From positions 1-64,000 of the forward strand of contig NZ_AXAE01000028.1 in the NCBI RefSeq assembly GCF_000472705.1: 64,000 nt of DNA. The letters run 5' to 3'. The position numbers were made by a program, and so were the translations under genes. Shown one piece after another: positions 45,094-53,871 of this stretch; position 1 is the stretch's first letter; each line of letters begins with the position of its first letter. The stretch is from Mesorhizobium erdmanii USDA 3471 (GTDB lineage Bacteria > Pseudomonadota > Alphaproteobacteria > Rhizobiales > Rhizobiaceae). The notes beneath the pieces were generated by a model. It worked only from the letters and a program-made list of their open reading frames with translations, was not told where the DNA came from and did no database searches.

Positions 45094-46734
45094 ATGAAAT
45101 TTATGCTGACCGACCGCGAACTGCATCCCCGCGCCAAGCCCGTCGCCGACGATTTCAGGAAGGGCGGCATCAGCCGCCGCGAATATCTGGCGCTGATGGC
45201 CGGCCTCGGCGTTAGCGCCGCCGGCGCGCTGGCCTTGGGCGGCCTCACCCCGACTCCTGCCCGCGCCGCCGAGCCCAAGAAAGGCGGCACTTTGCGCGTC
45301 GCCATGAACGTCAAGGGTTTCAAGGACCCGCGCACCTTCGACGGCGTCGAAATGTCCAACGTCGCCCGCCACTGCAACGAATATCTGGTGCGCTGGAACA
45401 CCGATTTCTCGTTCGAACCCTGGCTGCTGGAAAAATGGGAGATGAGCGACGACGCCAAAACGCTCACCCTGCATGTCCGCAAGGGCATCACCTGGTCGAA
45501 CGGCGATGCCTTCAACGCCGACGATGTCGTCCACAACCTCACCCGCTGGTGCGAGGCCGGCGTCGCCGGCAATTCGGTCGCGGCGCGCATGGGCGCGCTG
45601 GTCAATGCCGACACCAAGAAGGTGGTCGATGGCGGCATCGAGAAGGTCGACGACCACACCATAAAACTCAATCTGCCGAAGCCCGACATCTCGCTGATCG
45701 CCGGCATGGCCGACTATCCCGCCTTGATCATGCACCGCTCCTATGACGGCGACGGCGATCCCCTGAAGGCGCTCGCCATCACCACCGGTCCCTGCGAACT
45801 GGTGAAGTGGGACGCCGAGACCGGCGCCGAGGTGAAGCGCAAGGACAAGCCCTGGTGGAAGGGCGAATTCTACCTCGATGGTATCCGGTGGATCGATTAT
45901 GGCTCCGATCCCAACGCCATGCTGTCGGCGTTCGAATCCGGCGAGATCGACACCGACCACGAGACCGCCTCCGACGCCGTCTCGCAGACCGACAAGATGG
46001 GGTTGAAGAATTCCGAGATCGCCACCGGCTCGACCATCGTCGCCCGCTTCAATGTCGGCAACGCGCCCTATGACGACGTCAAGCTGCGCCGCGCCGCCCA
46101 GCTCGCCGTCGACAATTCCGCCGTGCTGAAGCTCGGCCTCGATGGCCGCGGCAAGCCCGCCGACAACCATCATGTCGGCCCCATGCATCCCGAATATGCC
46201 GATATCGGCCCGGCAAAACGCGACGTCGAGGAGGCGAAGAAATTGCTCGCCGCCTCCGGCAAGGCGGACCATGAATACGAACTGATCTCGGTCGACGTCG
46301 AATGGCAGAAGACCACAGCCGACGCCATCGCCGCGCAGATGCGCGAGGCCGGCCTGAAGATCAAGCGCACCGTGCTGCCCGCCGCCACCTTCTGGAACGA
46401 CTGGAGCAAATACCCCTTCTCCTGCACCGAATGGCTCGGCCGCCCGCTCGGCGTCCAGGTGCTGGCGCTCGCCTACAAGTCCGGCGCCGCCTGGAACGAG
46501 AGCGCCTACGCCAACAAGGAGTTCGACGCGCTGCTCGACAAGGCGCTTGCCATGCCCGACGCCGCCAAGCGCAAGGAGATCATGGCCGAGATCGAGAAGA
46601 ATCTGCGCGATAGCGGCATCATCATCCAACCCTACTGGCGCTCGGTGTACAGGACCTATCGCAAGGGTGTGGAAGGGTGTGAGCAGCACCAGGCGCTGGA
46701 GCAGCATTTCGAGAAGGTTTGGCTGGAAAGCTGA
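45094..46734 (+). CDS. Family 5 ABC transporter substrate-binding protein, Tat-exported
   Basis: The 546-residue solute-binding protein of the peptide/nickel (SBP_bac_5) type has a twin-arginine signal (GGISRREYLALMAGLG) and an AxA cleavage region before AEPKKGGTLRVAMN. WLLEKWEMSDDAKTLTLHVR and GPCELVKWDAETGAEVKRK are typical of the family. The ATG at 45094 follows AGAGGGAA. No permease or ATPase gene is next to it, so it is an orphan in this window; the ligand is unknown. Confidence 0.87.
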   Translation: MKFMLTDRELHPRAKPVADDFRKGGISRREYLALMAGLGVSAAGALALGGLTPTPARAAEPKKGGTLRVAMNVKGFKDPRTFDGVEMSNVARHCNEYLVRWNTDFSFEPWLLEKWEMSDDAKTLTLHVRKGITWSNGDAFNADDVVHNLTRWCEAGVAGNSVAARMGALVNADTKKVVDGGIEKVDDHTIKLNLPKPDISLIAGMADYPALIMHRSYDGDGDPLKALAITTGPCELVKWDAETGAEVKRKDKPWWKGEFYLDGIRWIDYGSDPNAMLSAFESGEIDTDHETASDAVSQTDKMGLKNSEIATGSTIVARFNVGNAPYDDVKLRRAAQLAVDNSAVLKLGLDGRGKPADNHHVGPMHPEYADIGPAKRDVEEAKKLLAASGKADHEYELISVDVEWQKTTADAIAAQMREAGLKIKRTVLPAATFWNDWSKYPFSCTEWLGRPLGVQVLALAYKSGAAWNESAYANKEFDALLDKALAMPDAAKRKEIMAEIEKNLRDSGIIIQPYWRSVYRTYRKGVEGCEQHQALEQHFEKVWLES

Positions 46735-46875
46735 GCCTTCGCCGGTCTTGGGTTCCTCTGCCTCCGGAGGGGGAAAGGTGGCGCTGCGAAGCAGCGACGG
46801 AGTGGGGGAAGCCCTAAGTGAAGTCAAAGCCCGTTGAGAACCTAGGCCCCAGCTAGCGCGTGACTATCGCAGGTC

Positions 46876-47048
46876 GGCGCCGCGCCTCATTGCCCTGCCG
46901 GGCATTTCTCCCCGTAAACGGGGCGAAAGGGGCTGTCGCAACGCCGGCGCCTTCTTTGCGACGCCGGCAATTGGCGAAAGCAGCGGCAAGAGCGTCCTTC
47001 GCCCCGTTTACGGGGAGAAGATGGCGGCAGCCAGATGAGGGGCGGCGC
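46876..47048. repeat. Type B inverted-pair repeat
   Basis: GGCATTTCTCCCCGTAAACG and CGCCCCGTTTACGGGGAGAA lie in facing arms. This copy and the one at 48159 both lie directly 3' of the duplicated membrane-protein genes. Confidence 0.7.
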
Positions 47049-47102
47049 GAACGCTCGTCTTCCAGTCGCGGATATCGACGGAAGGCGGCTCTAAACCACC
47101 AG

Positions 47103-47618
47103 CTACCGCTCCGCCCGCACCAGCGTCCAGATCCACCCGACAAAAGTCAGCACCAGGAACGGATAGCCTGCCGCCGGCAGCGGCGACGAGGTCGGCAGCA
47201 AGGGTGCGCCCCATAGGATCATGCAAGCCGAGACGACAAACAGCACGGCGGCCACGAGCGCGGTGAGCCGCATCCACAAGGCGAAGGTTTTTGGCGCGCT
47301 GATCAGCACCAGCCCCGCCGCCCACAGCGAGATGCCGCCGGCATAGGAAGGCACGCTGGCCTGCAAGCCCGCCGCATTGCCGGCCAGCAGCAGGCTTTCG
47401 CCGGCAAGGAAGGTCAGGAAGCCGGCCGCGACGCAATCATTGCCCAGCCGCTGGTACTTCATCGTCAGCAGCGCCGTCGCCACCACCAGCGCCACGCCGT
47501 CGATCGCCCACAGCGTTTCTCGCAGTGGCGCGCTGGCCACGAAAGTGCCGGCAAGCCCGAAAGCGCCGCCGACAGCCAGGCCGGTCGCGGCGACAGTGTC
47601 CAGAGAATTGGAACGCAT
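47103..47618 (-). CDS. Hypothetical membrane protein, copy 1 of a tandem pair
   Basis: The 171-residue protein has about six hydrophobic segments, for example VAATGLAVGGAFGLAGTFVA, GVALVVATALLTM, AAGFLTFLAGESLLLAGNA, LTALVAAVLFVVSACMILWG and YPFLVLTFVGWIWTLV. No family was recognised. The ATG at 47618 is preceded by GGGGGG. It is a close paralogue of the 48433-48945 product, with long identical blocks such as GNAAGLQASVPSYAGGI and SAPKTFALWMRLTALVAAVL. Function unknown. Confidence 0.75.
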   Translation of the reverse strand: MRSNSLDTVAATGLAVGGAFGLAGTFVASAPLRETLWAIDGVALVVATALLTMKYQRLGNDCVAAGFLTFLAGESLLLAGNAAGLQASVPSYAGGISLWAAGLVLISAPKTFALWMRLTALVAAVLFVVSACMILWGAPLLPTSSPLPAAGYPFLVLTFVGWIWTLVRAER

Positions 47619-47957
47619 TTGGAATTCCCCCCAAGCCGTGCAGGATACTCCCCGGTGGGGCGTTCTCAAAGCGGGTATCGAAAGGGTGCGCGAGGCGGCA
47701 AGCGGCGGTGCCTTGGGGCAAACCGCCCCCCGGGCCGATCCGGCAACCGAAGGCTGCGGGAATGGCCGGCGCGAATGCCGGTGAGGCAGTTGCCTGAGCC
47801 CGCGCCGGCCACTGGCGAACTGATTAAGGTCCGCCGCACGGCTTCTCTACCGCTGCGAGCCAGCGTGAGCAACCAACTCAGGGTTGGTATGGATTGTGCC
47901 GGCCCGTTCCATCACGTCGGTGAAGAAGTCCCTGCAGGTCGGGGCTCGAAGCGGATA

Positions 47958-48053
47958 CTAGCCGCAGGGCTGCGAAACCGGGCAGGCGATTGCCGTCACG
48001 GCCGAAAGCTTCTCGCGCCTGTTCAGCGTCGGCTTTGCATATATCTTTTTCAT
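47958..48053 (-). CDS. Putative RiPP precursor peptide, 31 aa
   Basis: An ATG at 48053 with AGGGGG seven bases upstream opens a 31-codon frame. The leader has Tyr5-x2-Pro8-x-Leu10, Glu14 where lasso leaders have Gly, and Thr20 at the -2 position, with the spacing of lasso-peptide leaders. The probable core is the last ten residues, IACPVSQPCG, with Cys24 and Cys30. It has no Asp or Glu for a macrolactam ring. No cyclase, leader peptidase or transporter gene is adjacent. Short genes of this type are annotated as putative RiPP precursors in Mesorhizobium; the product is unknown. Confidence 0.65.
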   Translation of the reverse strand: MKKIYAKPTLNRREKLSAVTAIACPVSQPCG

Positions 48054-48158
48054 GGATAGTCCCCCTGGCCCCCAATGGCCGGCGTCCAATGACGACGGTA
48101 TTCGGGTGATGTCAATGTGGGACGGATAGGCTTGGCGCGCGGAATACTGCCGAAGTCA

Positions 48159-48388
48159 GCGCTGCCCCTCATCTGGCTGCCGCCACTCGTCGTTCGAAAA
48201 GCCAAGCAGTTGGCTTTTCGTCCGCTGCACGGACCACTCCTCAACTCCCCGTAAACGGGGCGAAGGACGCTGCCGTCGCTGGTTTCGCCAGTCGCCAACG
48301 TTGCAAAAAGGGGGCGCGGCGAAGCGGCCAGCTTCTTTCGCCCCGTTTACAGGGAGAAATGCCCGGCAGGGCAATGAGGGGCAGCGCC
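48159..48388. repeat. Type B inverted-pair repeat carrying an insertion
   Basis: The usual arms are present, but about 60 bases interrupt the left arm between CTGGCTGCCGCCA and CTCCCCGTAAACGGGG. The insertion contains its own hairpin (48195-48220). Confidence 0.65.
48195..48220. repeat. Nested perfect hairpin within the type B repeat
   Basis: CGAAAAGCCAA pairs with TTGGCTTTTCG around a GCAG loop, an 11-base perfect stem. Confidence 0.7.
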
Positions 48389-48432
48389 AACGCTCGTCTT
48401 CCTGCCGCGGATTTCGCCAGGAGCGGGCCCCC

Positions 48433-48945
48433 TCACCGCCCATCTCGAACCTGCATCCAGATCCACCCGATAAAAGTCAGCACCAGGAACGGATAGGAGG
48501 CGGCAGGCAGCAGCGACGAGGCCGGCAGCAAGGGCGCGCCCCACAGGATCATGCCGGCCGAGACGACAAACAGCACGGCGGCGACAAGCGCGGTGAGCCG
48601 CATCCACAGAGCAAAAGTCTTCGGCGCGCTGATCAGCACCGGTCCCGCCGCCCAACGCGTGATGCCGCCGGCATAGGAGGGCACGCTGGCCTGCAAGCCG
48701 GCCGCATTGCCGGCCATCAGCAATGTCTCGCCGGCGAGGAAGGTCAGGAAGCCGGCGGCGACGCGGTCATTGCCAAGGCGTTGGTATCTGAGGGTGAGCA
48801 GCGCGGTGCCCACGACGAGCGCCACACTCTCGATGGTCCACAGCGTCTCGCGCAGCGCGTCGCTACCAACGAAAGTCCCCGCCATGTCCAACGCGCCGCC
48901 GATGGCGAGGCCGGTTGCGGCGACGGCATCCGAGATGGAGCGCAT
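48433..48945 (-). CDS. Hypothetical membrane protein, copy 2 of a tandem pair
   Basis: The 170-residue protein shares most of its sequence with the 47103-47618 product, with differences spread throughout (for example GALDMAGTFVGSDALRETLW here). About six hydrophobic segments are expected. The ATG at 48945 gives MRSISDAVAATGLAIG, aligned with the other copy's start. The two genes are 1.33 kb apart in the same direction. No function can be assigned. Confidence 0.75.
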   Translation of the reverse strand: MRSISDAVAATGLAIGGALDMAGTFVGSDALRETLWTIESVALVVGTALLTLRYQRLGNDRVAAGFLTFLAGETLLMAGNAAGLQASVPSYAGGITRWAAGPVLISAPKTFALWMRLTALVAAVLFVVSAGMILWGAPLLPASSLLPAASYPFLVLTFIGWIWMQVRDGR

Positions 48946-49173
48946 TCGATGTCTTCCCAAGCGGGGATAGGAAACAACGAGGTGGGCACTGGATAAAAGG
49001 TGAGTGCCCGCTCCGGACGGCCGTATACCCTTCGGCCCCTGAGCCGACAGTAAGCAAACGACAGCCGACGTTGACTGGCCCAGTTAATAATCAAGATTTC
49101 TCGCAACGACGGGAGTGGCAACGTGATATGCTTTGTGACACTTCGCTGACATCGATTCGTCACTGGAAGACAA

Positions 49174-50181
49174 ATGAACCAGAGAATTTTGGATTTTAGT
49201 GCCGCGCAACGCCTCTCGTCGATAGTTCGTGGCGACGCGCTGGCGGAACTGGATAATCTGGACGACAATTCGATTCAGCTGGTAGTTACTTCGCCCCCTT
49301 ATAACATAGGTAAGGAGTATGAGAGGGAAAAGCGCCGCAGTCTTGAGGAATACCTTGAGTGGCTCGAGCCAATTGTTAGAAAGCTTTGCAAGAAAGTCAG
49401 AGACGATGGAAGTATTTGTTGGCAGGTTGGTAATTATATAAATAACTCGCAGGTTTATCCGTTAGATCTTTTCTTCTACAAGATGTTTATTGACGAAGGA
49501 TTCAAATTAAGAAATCGTATAATCTGGCACTTCAATTTCGGACTTCATGCCACGCAACGTTTCTCCGGGCGATATGAGACGCTCCTGTGGTTCTCCAAAA
49601 CCGATCAATACAAATTTCACCTCGATCCGGTCCGAGTTCCCCAGCTGTATCCAGGTAAACGGCACGGGAGCAAGCGGCCTGACAAGGCTGATCAACCAAG
49701 CGGCAATCCGCTTGGCAAAAATCCTTCTGACTTCTGGGAATTTTCGCCTGAAGAAGCATTCCTGCAAAATCCGGTTTGGAATATTCCGAACGTCAAGGCA
49801 AAGCACCCTGAAAAAACCGTCCATCCTTGCCAATTCCCAAGCGAACTCGTGGAACGATGCGTTCTGGCACTCACTGATCATGGCGATAAGATACTAGATC
49901 CATTCGTTGGAGCTGGGACGAGCGTAATCGCCGCCATCAAGCACGGCCGTGTCGGGGTCGGTATTGAGCAGAGCGAACAATACGTTCGGATCGCGAAAGA
50001 TCGTATCGCGAAATACGAATCTGGCAGTCTCGAGTTGCGACCAGCAGGGAAAGCCGTGAGGCAGCCAAAAAGGGGCGAGAAGGTCGCGACACCCCCGAAG
50101 GAATGGTTAGGTCGCACGGCTTCTCCGGGAGGGGGAAATGAAGAAGGCAAAGGCAAAGGCAAAGGCAAAGCTAACGCCTGA
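49174..50181 (+). CDS. Beta-class site-specific DNA methyltransferase (N4-cytosine or N6-adenine)
   Basis: The 335-residue protein has the catalytic motif IV TSPPYN at residues 39-44 and the SAM-binding motif DPFVGAGTS at 242-250, preceded by EKTVHPCQFPSELVERCVLA (motif X region). Motif IV before motif I defines the beta class. TSPPY often goes with N4-cytosine methylation, though this does not settle the base. The C-terminal tail is (GK)n. Base composition is more AT-rich than the neighbours, and the last 44 bases overlap the DGQHR gene. No recognisable restriction endonuclease is adjacent. Confidence 0.88.
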   Translation: MNQRILDFSAAQRLSSIVRGDALAELDNLDDNSIQLVVTSPPYNIGKEYEREKRRSLEEYLEWLEPIVRKLCKKVRDDGSICWQVGNYINNSQVYPLDLFFYKMFIDEGFKLRNRIIWHFNFGLHATQRFSGRYETLLWFSKTDQYKFHLDPVRVPQLYPGKRHGSKRPDKADQPSGNPLGKNPSDFWEFSPEEAFLQNPVWNIPNVKAKHPEKTVHPCQFPSELVERCVLALTDHGDKILDPFVGAGTSVIAAIKHGRVGVGIEQSEQYVRIAKDRIAKYESGSLELRPAGKAVRQPKRGEKVATPPKEWLGRTASPGGGNEEGKGKGKGKANA

Positions 50182-51862
50182 GGAGCTTAAGGCTAAGAAG
50201 ATTAAGGCCGACCATCGTAAGATGGTTCGCAGTGTCTTCAATAAGAGTGGTTTCGCTCGGGTGCCGGAACTCTCCGACAAAGAGTTTATATATCAAGGCC
50301 AGAAAACCGACTTCGACGACGTCTATGTTTTGGAGAACGTCCTTGCTTGTCTGGAGTACACGACCGCAACGGACATTGCTGCACATCTCAAGCCGAAGAA
50401 GATCGTTTACGATAAGATCGATGCTTCTCATGAAGATTCTGCAGCCTTTTATTCCGGCCTGAGTGACGATCTTAAGAACAAGCTACTTTCTGATTACGAT
50501 GCCTCCGAGATTCAAGTTACAATCGTATATTGCTCGCTCAAAGATCCTGATGCTCAATTGAAACAAAATGTCCCTAATCCCGTCTACCTTGACTACCCTG
50601 ACCTGAGATATTTCAAGAACCTGTCTGATTGCATTAGGAAATCGGCCGCCCCTGAACTTCTTGATTTTCTTAAACTGAAGGAGGAGGACATAGGTCAGGA
50701 CGGAAAGGTCGGTGGAGGAAAAAAGACGGAGAGTTACCCGGGTTCCCTGCTGCCAGAATCCAGCTCTAATTTCAGCAAAGGCTACAAGGTTGTCTCATTC
50801 TATGCTGCGCCTCGTGTATTGCTGCGTTGCGCATACGTGCTTCGGAACGGCGGCTGGCGCGGTTCGTACAATCTATATCAAAGGATGATTTCTAAAACCA
50901 AAATAGACTCTACAAGGAGGTATTTAAAACTTCACAAGAGAGTTTTTGTTAATAACGTAATCGTCACTCTTCCTCCGGACTGTCATATTACTGATGCCAA
51001 GGGTAAAACAGCTGATCACACTGTCATAAACAAGACTGAACCCGTAATTGTCCAAGTGCCTGACAGGATTAACTCAATTGGGATAATCGACGGTCAACAC
51101 CGAACGTATGCGTACCATGAAGCGGTGACGGATGATCCGGAAATCGCCAAGTTAAGGAACAAGCAAAACCTTCTGGTTACGGGAATTATATATCCAGAAA
51201 CCGCTGATGCTGATGAACGAGAGAAGTTCGAGGCCAAACTCTTTCTAGAGATTAACTCCACGCAAACAAGCGCGAAATCCAGTCTTCGGCAAGCCATTGC
51301 CGCTATCCTGGAGCCGTTTTCGGCAGAGTCGATAGCAACCCGGGTGTTGGAGTCCCTTGATCAGAGTGGCGGGCCACTTTCCTCACAGATTGAGCGATAC
51401 TTTTTTGACAAAGACAAGCTGAAGACAACCTCGATCGTAAGCTATGCGCTCAAGCCGCTCGTCAAGACCGGTGGCGCGGATTCACTTTTCTCCCTATGGA
51501 AGCAACCAAAAAAAGATAACATGATCGCTGATAAAGACTATGAGATGCTCAAAGCGTATGTAAAGTACTGCGCTTCGCAAATAGATATATTTCTTGCCGC
51601 CGCGAGAGCTTCCGTCCAAAAGGAAAAGTGGACGACGGACAAGGCAATAGATGGCCGCATGCTAAATACTACTACTATAAACAGCCTTTTAATTTGCCTG
51701 CGGCTGCTTATTGAAAACGACAAGACGGGTGATTTTGAATACTACAGGACTCGTTTAGCCGATCTTGGTAAGTTCCCATTTAAACAGTACCACTCAAGTC
51801 AATACAAACAGCTCGCTCTAAAGCTCTATGAGAAGCATTTTAAGCAGGCGGTGGCCCACTAG
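50138..51862 (+). CDS. DGQHR-domain protein (DndB-like superfamily)
   Basis: The 574-residue protein has the signature IDGQHRTYAYHEAV with DGQHR at residues 318-322, and a downstream FEAKLFLEINSTQTSAKSSL that fits the same domain. The N-terminus is a Lys/Ala repeat (KKAKAKAKAKL). DGQHR domains occur in DndB and in other proteins of phage-defence and DNA-modification islands; the domain's biochemical role is poorly defined. The ATG has GGGAGGGGGAA before it. The stop overlaps the lepA stop on the other strand. It probably functions with the methyltransferase. Confidence 0.85.
   Translation: MKKAKAKAKAKLTPEELKAKKIKADHRKMVRSVFNKSGFARVPELSDKEFIYQGQKTDFDDVYVLENVLACLEYTTATDIAAHLKPKKIVYDKIDASHEDSAAFYSGLSDDLKNKLLSDYDASEIQVTIVYCSLKDPDAQLKQNVPNPVYLDYPDLRYFKNLSDCIRKSAAPELLDFLKLKEEDIGQDGKVGGGKKTESYPGSLLPESSSNFSKGYKVVSFYAAPRVLLRCAYVLRNGGWRGSYNLYQRMISKTKIDSTRRYLKLHKRVFVNNVIVTLPPDCHITDAKGKTADHTVINKTEPVIVQVPDRINSIGIIDGQHRTYAYHEAVTDDPEIAKLRNKQNLLVTGIIYPETADADEREKFEAKLFLEINSTQTSAKSSLRQAIAAILEPFSAESIATRVLESLDQSGGPLSSQIERYFFDKDKLKTTSIVSYALKPLVKTGGADSLFSLWKQPKKDNMIADKDYEMLKAYVKYCASQIDIFLAAARASVQKEKWTTDKAIDGRMLNTTTINSLLICLRLLIENDKTGDFEYYRTRLADLGKFPFKQYHSSQYKQLALKLYEKHFKQAVAH
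50146..50169 (+). repeat. Four perfect GGCAAA hexamers in overlapping reading frames
   Basis: GGCAAA occurs four times in tandem. It is read as Gly-Lys repeats at the methyltransferase end and as Lys-Ala repeats at the DGQHR start. Each gain or loss of a unit would add or remove two residues in both proteins without a frameshift. Confidence 0.85.
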
Positions 51863-53664
51863 TCCCCCATCTTCAGCGCCTGAATAAACGCCTCCTGCGG
51901 AATATCGACCTTCCCAAACTGGCGCATCCGCTTCTTGCCCTCTTTCTGCTTGTCCAGCAGCTTGCGTTTGCGGCTCACGTCGCCACCATAACACTTCGCC
52001 GTCACGTCCTTGCGCAGTGCCGAGATGGTTTCGCGGGCGATGACCTTGCCGCCGATCGCGGCCTGGATCGGGATCTTGAACAGGTGGTGCGGGATCAGCT
52101 CCTTCAGCTTCTCGCACATCTGCCTTCCGCGCTTTTCCGCCGCCGTGCGGTGCACCAGCATGGAGAGCGCGTCGACCGGCTCCTCGTTGACCAGGATCGA
52201 CATCTTCACCAGATCGCCCTCGCGATAGTCGGTCAGGTGATAGTCGAACGAGGCGTAGCCCTTGGAGATCGATTTCAGCCGATCGTAGAAATCGAACACC
52301 ACCTCGTTGAGCGGCAGATCGTAGGTCAGCATGGCGCGTTTGCCGACATAGGAGAGGTCGGCCTGGATGCCGCGCCGGTCCTGGCAGAGTTTCAGAATGC
52401 CGCCGAGATAATCGTCGGGGGTCAGGATCGTGGCGCGGATCCACGGTTCCTCGATCGCCGAGATCTTCACCACGTCGGGCATGTCGGCCGGGTTGTGCAA
52501 TTCCTTCACCGTGCCGTCGGTGAGCAGCAGCCGGTAGACGACGCTCGGCGCGGTGGCGATCAGGTCGAGGTTGAACTCGCGCTCCAGCCGCTCCTGGATG
52601 ATCTCCAGATGCAAAAGGCCGAGGAAGCCGCAGCGATAGCCGAAGCCGAGCGCCGCGCTGGTTTCCATTTCATAAGAGAAAGAAGCGTCGTTGAGGCGCA
52701 GCTTGCCGACGGCGGCGCGCAGATCCTCGAAATCGGCGGCGTCGACCGGGAACAGGCCGCAGAACACCACAGGCTGCGCCGGCTTGAAGCCCGGCAGCGC
52801 CTGCGCGGTCTGGCGCTTGTCCTCGGTGATGGTGTCGCCGACGCGGGTGTCGGCCACTTCCTTGATCGAGCCGGTGAAGAAGCCGAACTCGCCGGGGCCG
52901 AGCTCGTCGACATTGATGCGGGCGGGCGTGAACACGCCGGTGCGCTCGACCAGGTATTTGGCGCCGGTGCCCATCATGCGGATGGTCTGGCCCTTCTTAA
53001 GCACGCCGTCGATGATGCGCACCAGCACGATGACGCCGAGATAGGCGTCGTACCAGCTGTCGACCAGCATCGCTTTCAAGGGCGCGGTCGCGTCGCCTTC
53101 GCGCGGCGGCGGCAATTGATGGACGATCGCTTCCAGCACGTCGGGTATGCCGAGCCCTGTCTTGGCCGAGATCAGCACGGCGTTGGAGGCGTCGATGCCG
53201 ATCACCTCTTCCACCTGCTCGCGGATGCGCTCCGGCTCGGCGGCCGGCAGGTCGACCTTGTTCAGCACCACGACGATCTCGTGGTTGTTGTCGATCGCCT
53301 GGTAGACATTGGCCAGCGTCTGCGCCTCGACACCCTGGCTGGCGTCGACGACCAGCAGCGAGCCCTCGCAGGCGGCCAGCGACCGCGACACTTCATAGGC
53401 GAAGTCGACATGGCCGGGCGTGTCGATGAGGTTGAGGATATAGTCCTCGCCATTGTTGGCGCGGTATTTCAGCCGCACCGTCTGCGCCTTGATGGTGATG
53501 CCGCGCTCGCGCTCGATATCCATCGAGTCCAGCACCTGCTCCTTCATGTCGCGCGCCTCCAGCCCGCCGGTCAGCTGGATCAGGCGGTCGGCGAGCGTGG
53601 ATTTGCCATGGTCGATATGGGCGACGATGGAGAAATTGCGGATGTGGTCGAGGGGCGTGCTCAT
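51859..53664 (-). CDS. lepA: Elongation factor 4 (LepA)
   Basis: The 601-residue ribosomal GTPase shows IAHIDHGKSTLADRLI (G1), RGITIKAQTV (G2), DTPGHVDFAYEVSRSL (G3), NKVDLPAAEPERIREQ (G4) and the LepA-specific C-terminal domain ending KKRMRQFGKVDIPQEAF. The length is normal. The ATG at 53664 is standard. The last bases overlap the stop of the convergent DGQHR gene as CTAG. Confidence 0.97.
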   Translation of the reverse strand: MSTPLDHIRNFSIVAHIDHGKSTLADRLIQLTGGLEARDMKEQVLDSMDIERERGITIKAQTVRLKYRANNGEDYILNLIDTPGHVDFAYEVSRSLAACEGSLLVVDASQGVEAQTLANVYQAIDNNHEIVVVLNKVDLPAAEPERIREQVEEVIGIDASNAVLISAKTGLGIPDVLEAIVHQLPPPREGDATAPLKAMLVDSWYDAYLGVIVLVRIIDGVLKKGQTIRMMGTGAKYLVERTGVFTPARINVDELGPGEFGFFTGSIKEVADTRVGDTITEDKRQTAQALPGFKPAQPVVFCGLFPVDAADFEDLRAAVGKLRLNDASFSYEMETSAALGFGYRCGFLGLLHLEIIQERLEREFNLDLIATAPSVVYRLLLTDGTVKELHNPADMPDVVKISAIEEPWIRATILTPDDYLGGILKLCQDRRGIQADLSYVGKRAMLTYDLPLNEVVFDFYDRLKSISKGYASFDYHLTDYREGDLVKMSILVNEEPVDALSMLVHRTAAEKRGRQMCEKLKELIPHHLFKIPIQAAIGGKVIARETISALRKDVTAKCYGGDVSRKRKLLDKQKEGKKRMRQFGKVDIPQEAFIQALKMGD

Positions 53665-53871
53665 CCGCGCGCTTTAGCAGGGGGCGCTTGCCCGGGCAAG
53701 GCTTGGCGCCCAAGGGCGGCGCCGGCGATCACAATACGGTGAGTGGCGCCAAAAAGTCGAGAATCCCGGCCTTGCGGCCCCGGATGCATAAAGTTTGAGC
53801 AATCCCGTTAGACGTTGATTTCCGGGCTGTGTGGTATCTGCACGCTTACTAATGTTATTGGGGGTAGAAAA

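Noticed and set aside
44860..46827. 655-codon minus-strand open frame opposite the substrate-binding protein
   Set aside because: It is antisense to a gene with clear Tat signal and family motifs, and it crosses repeats.
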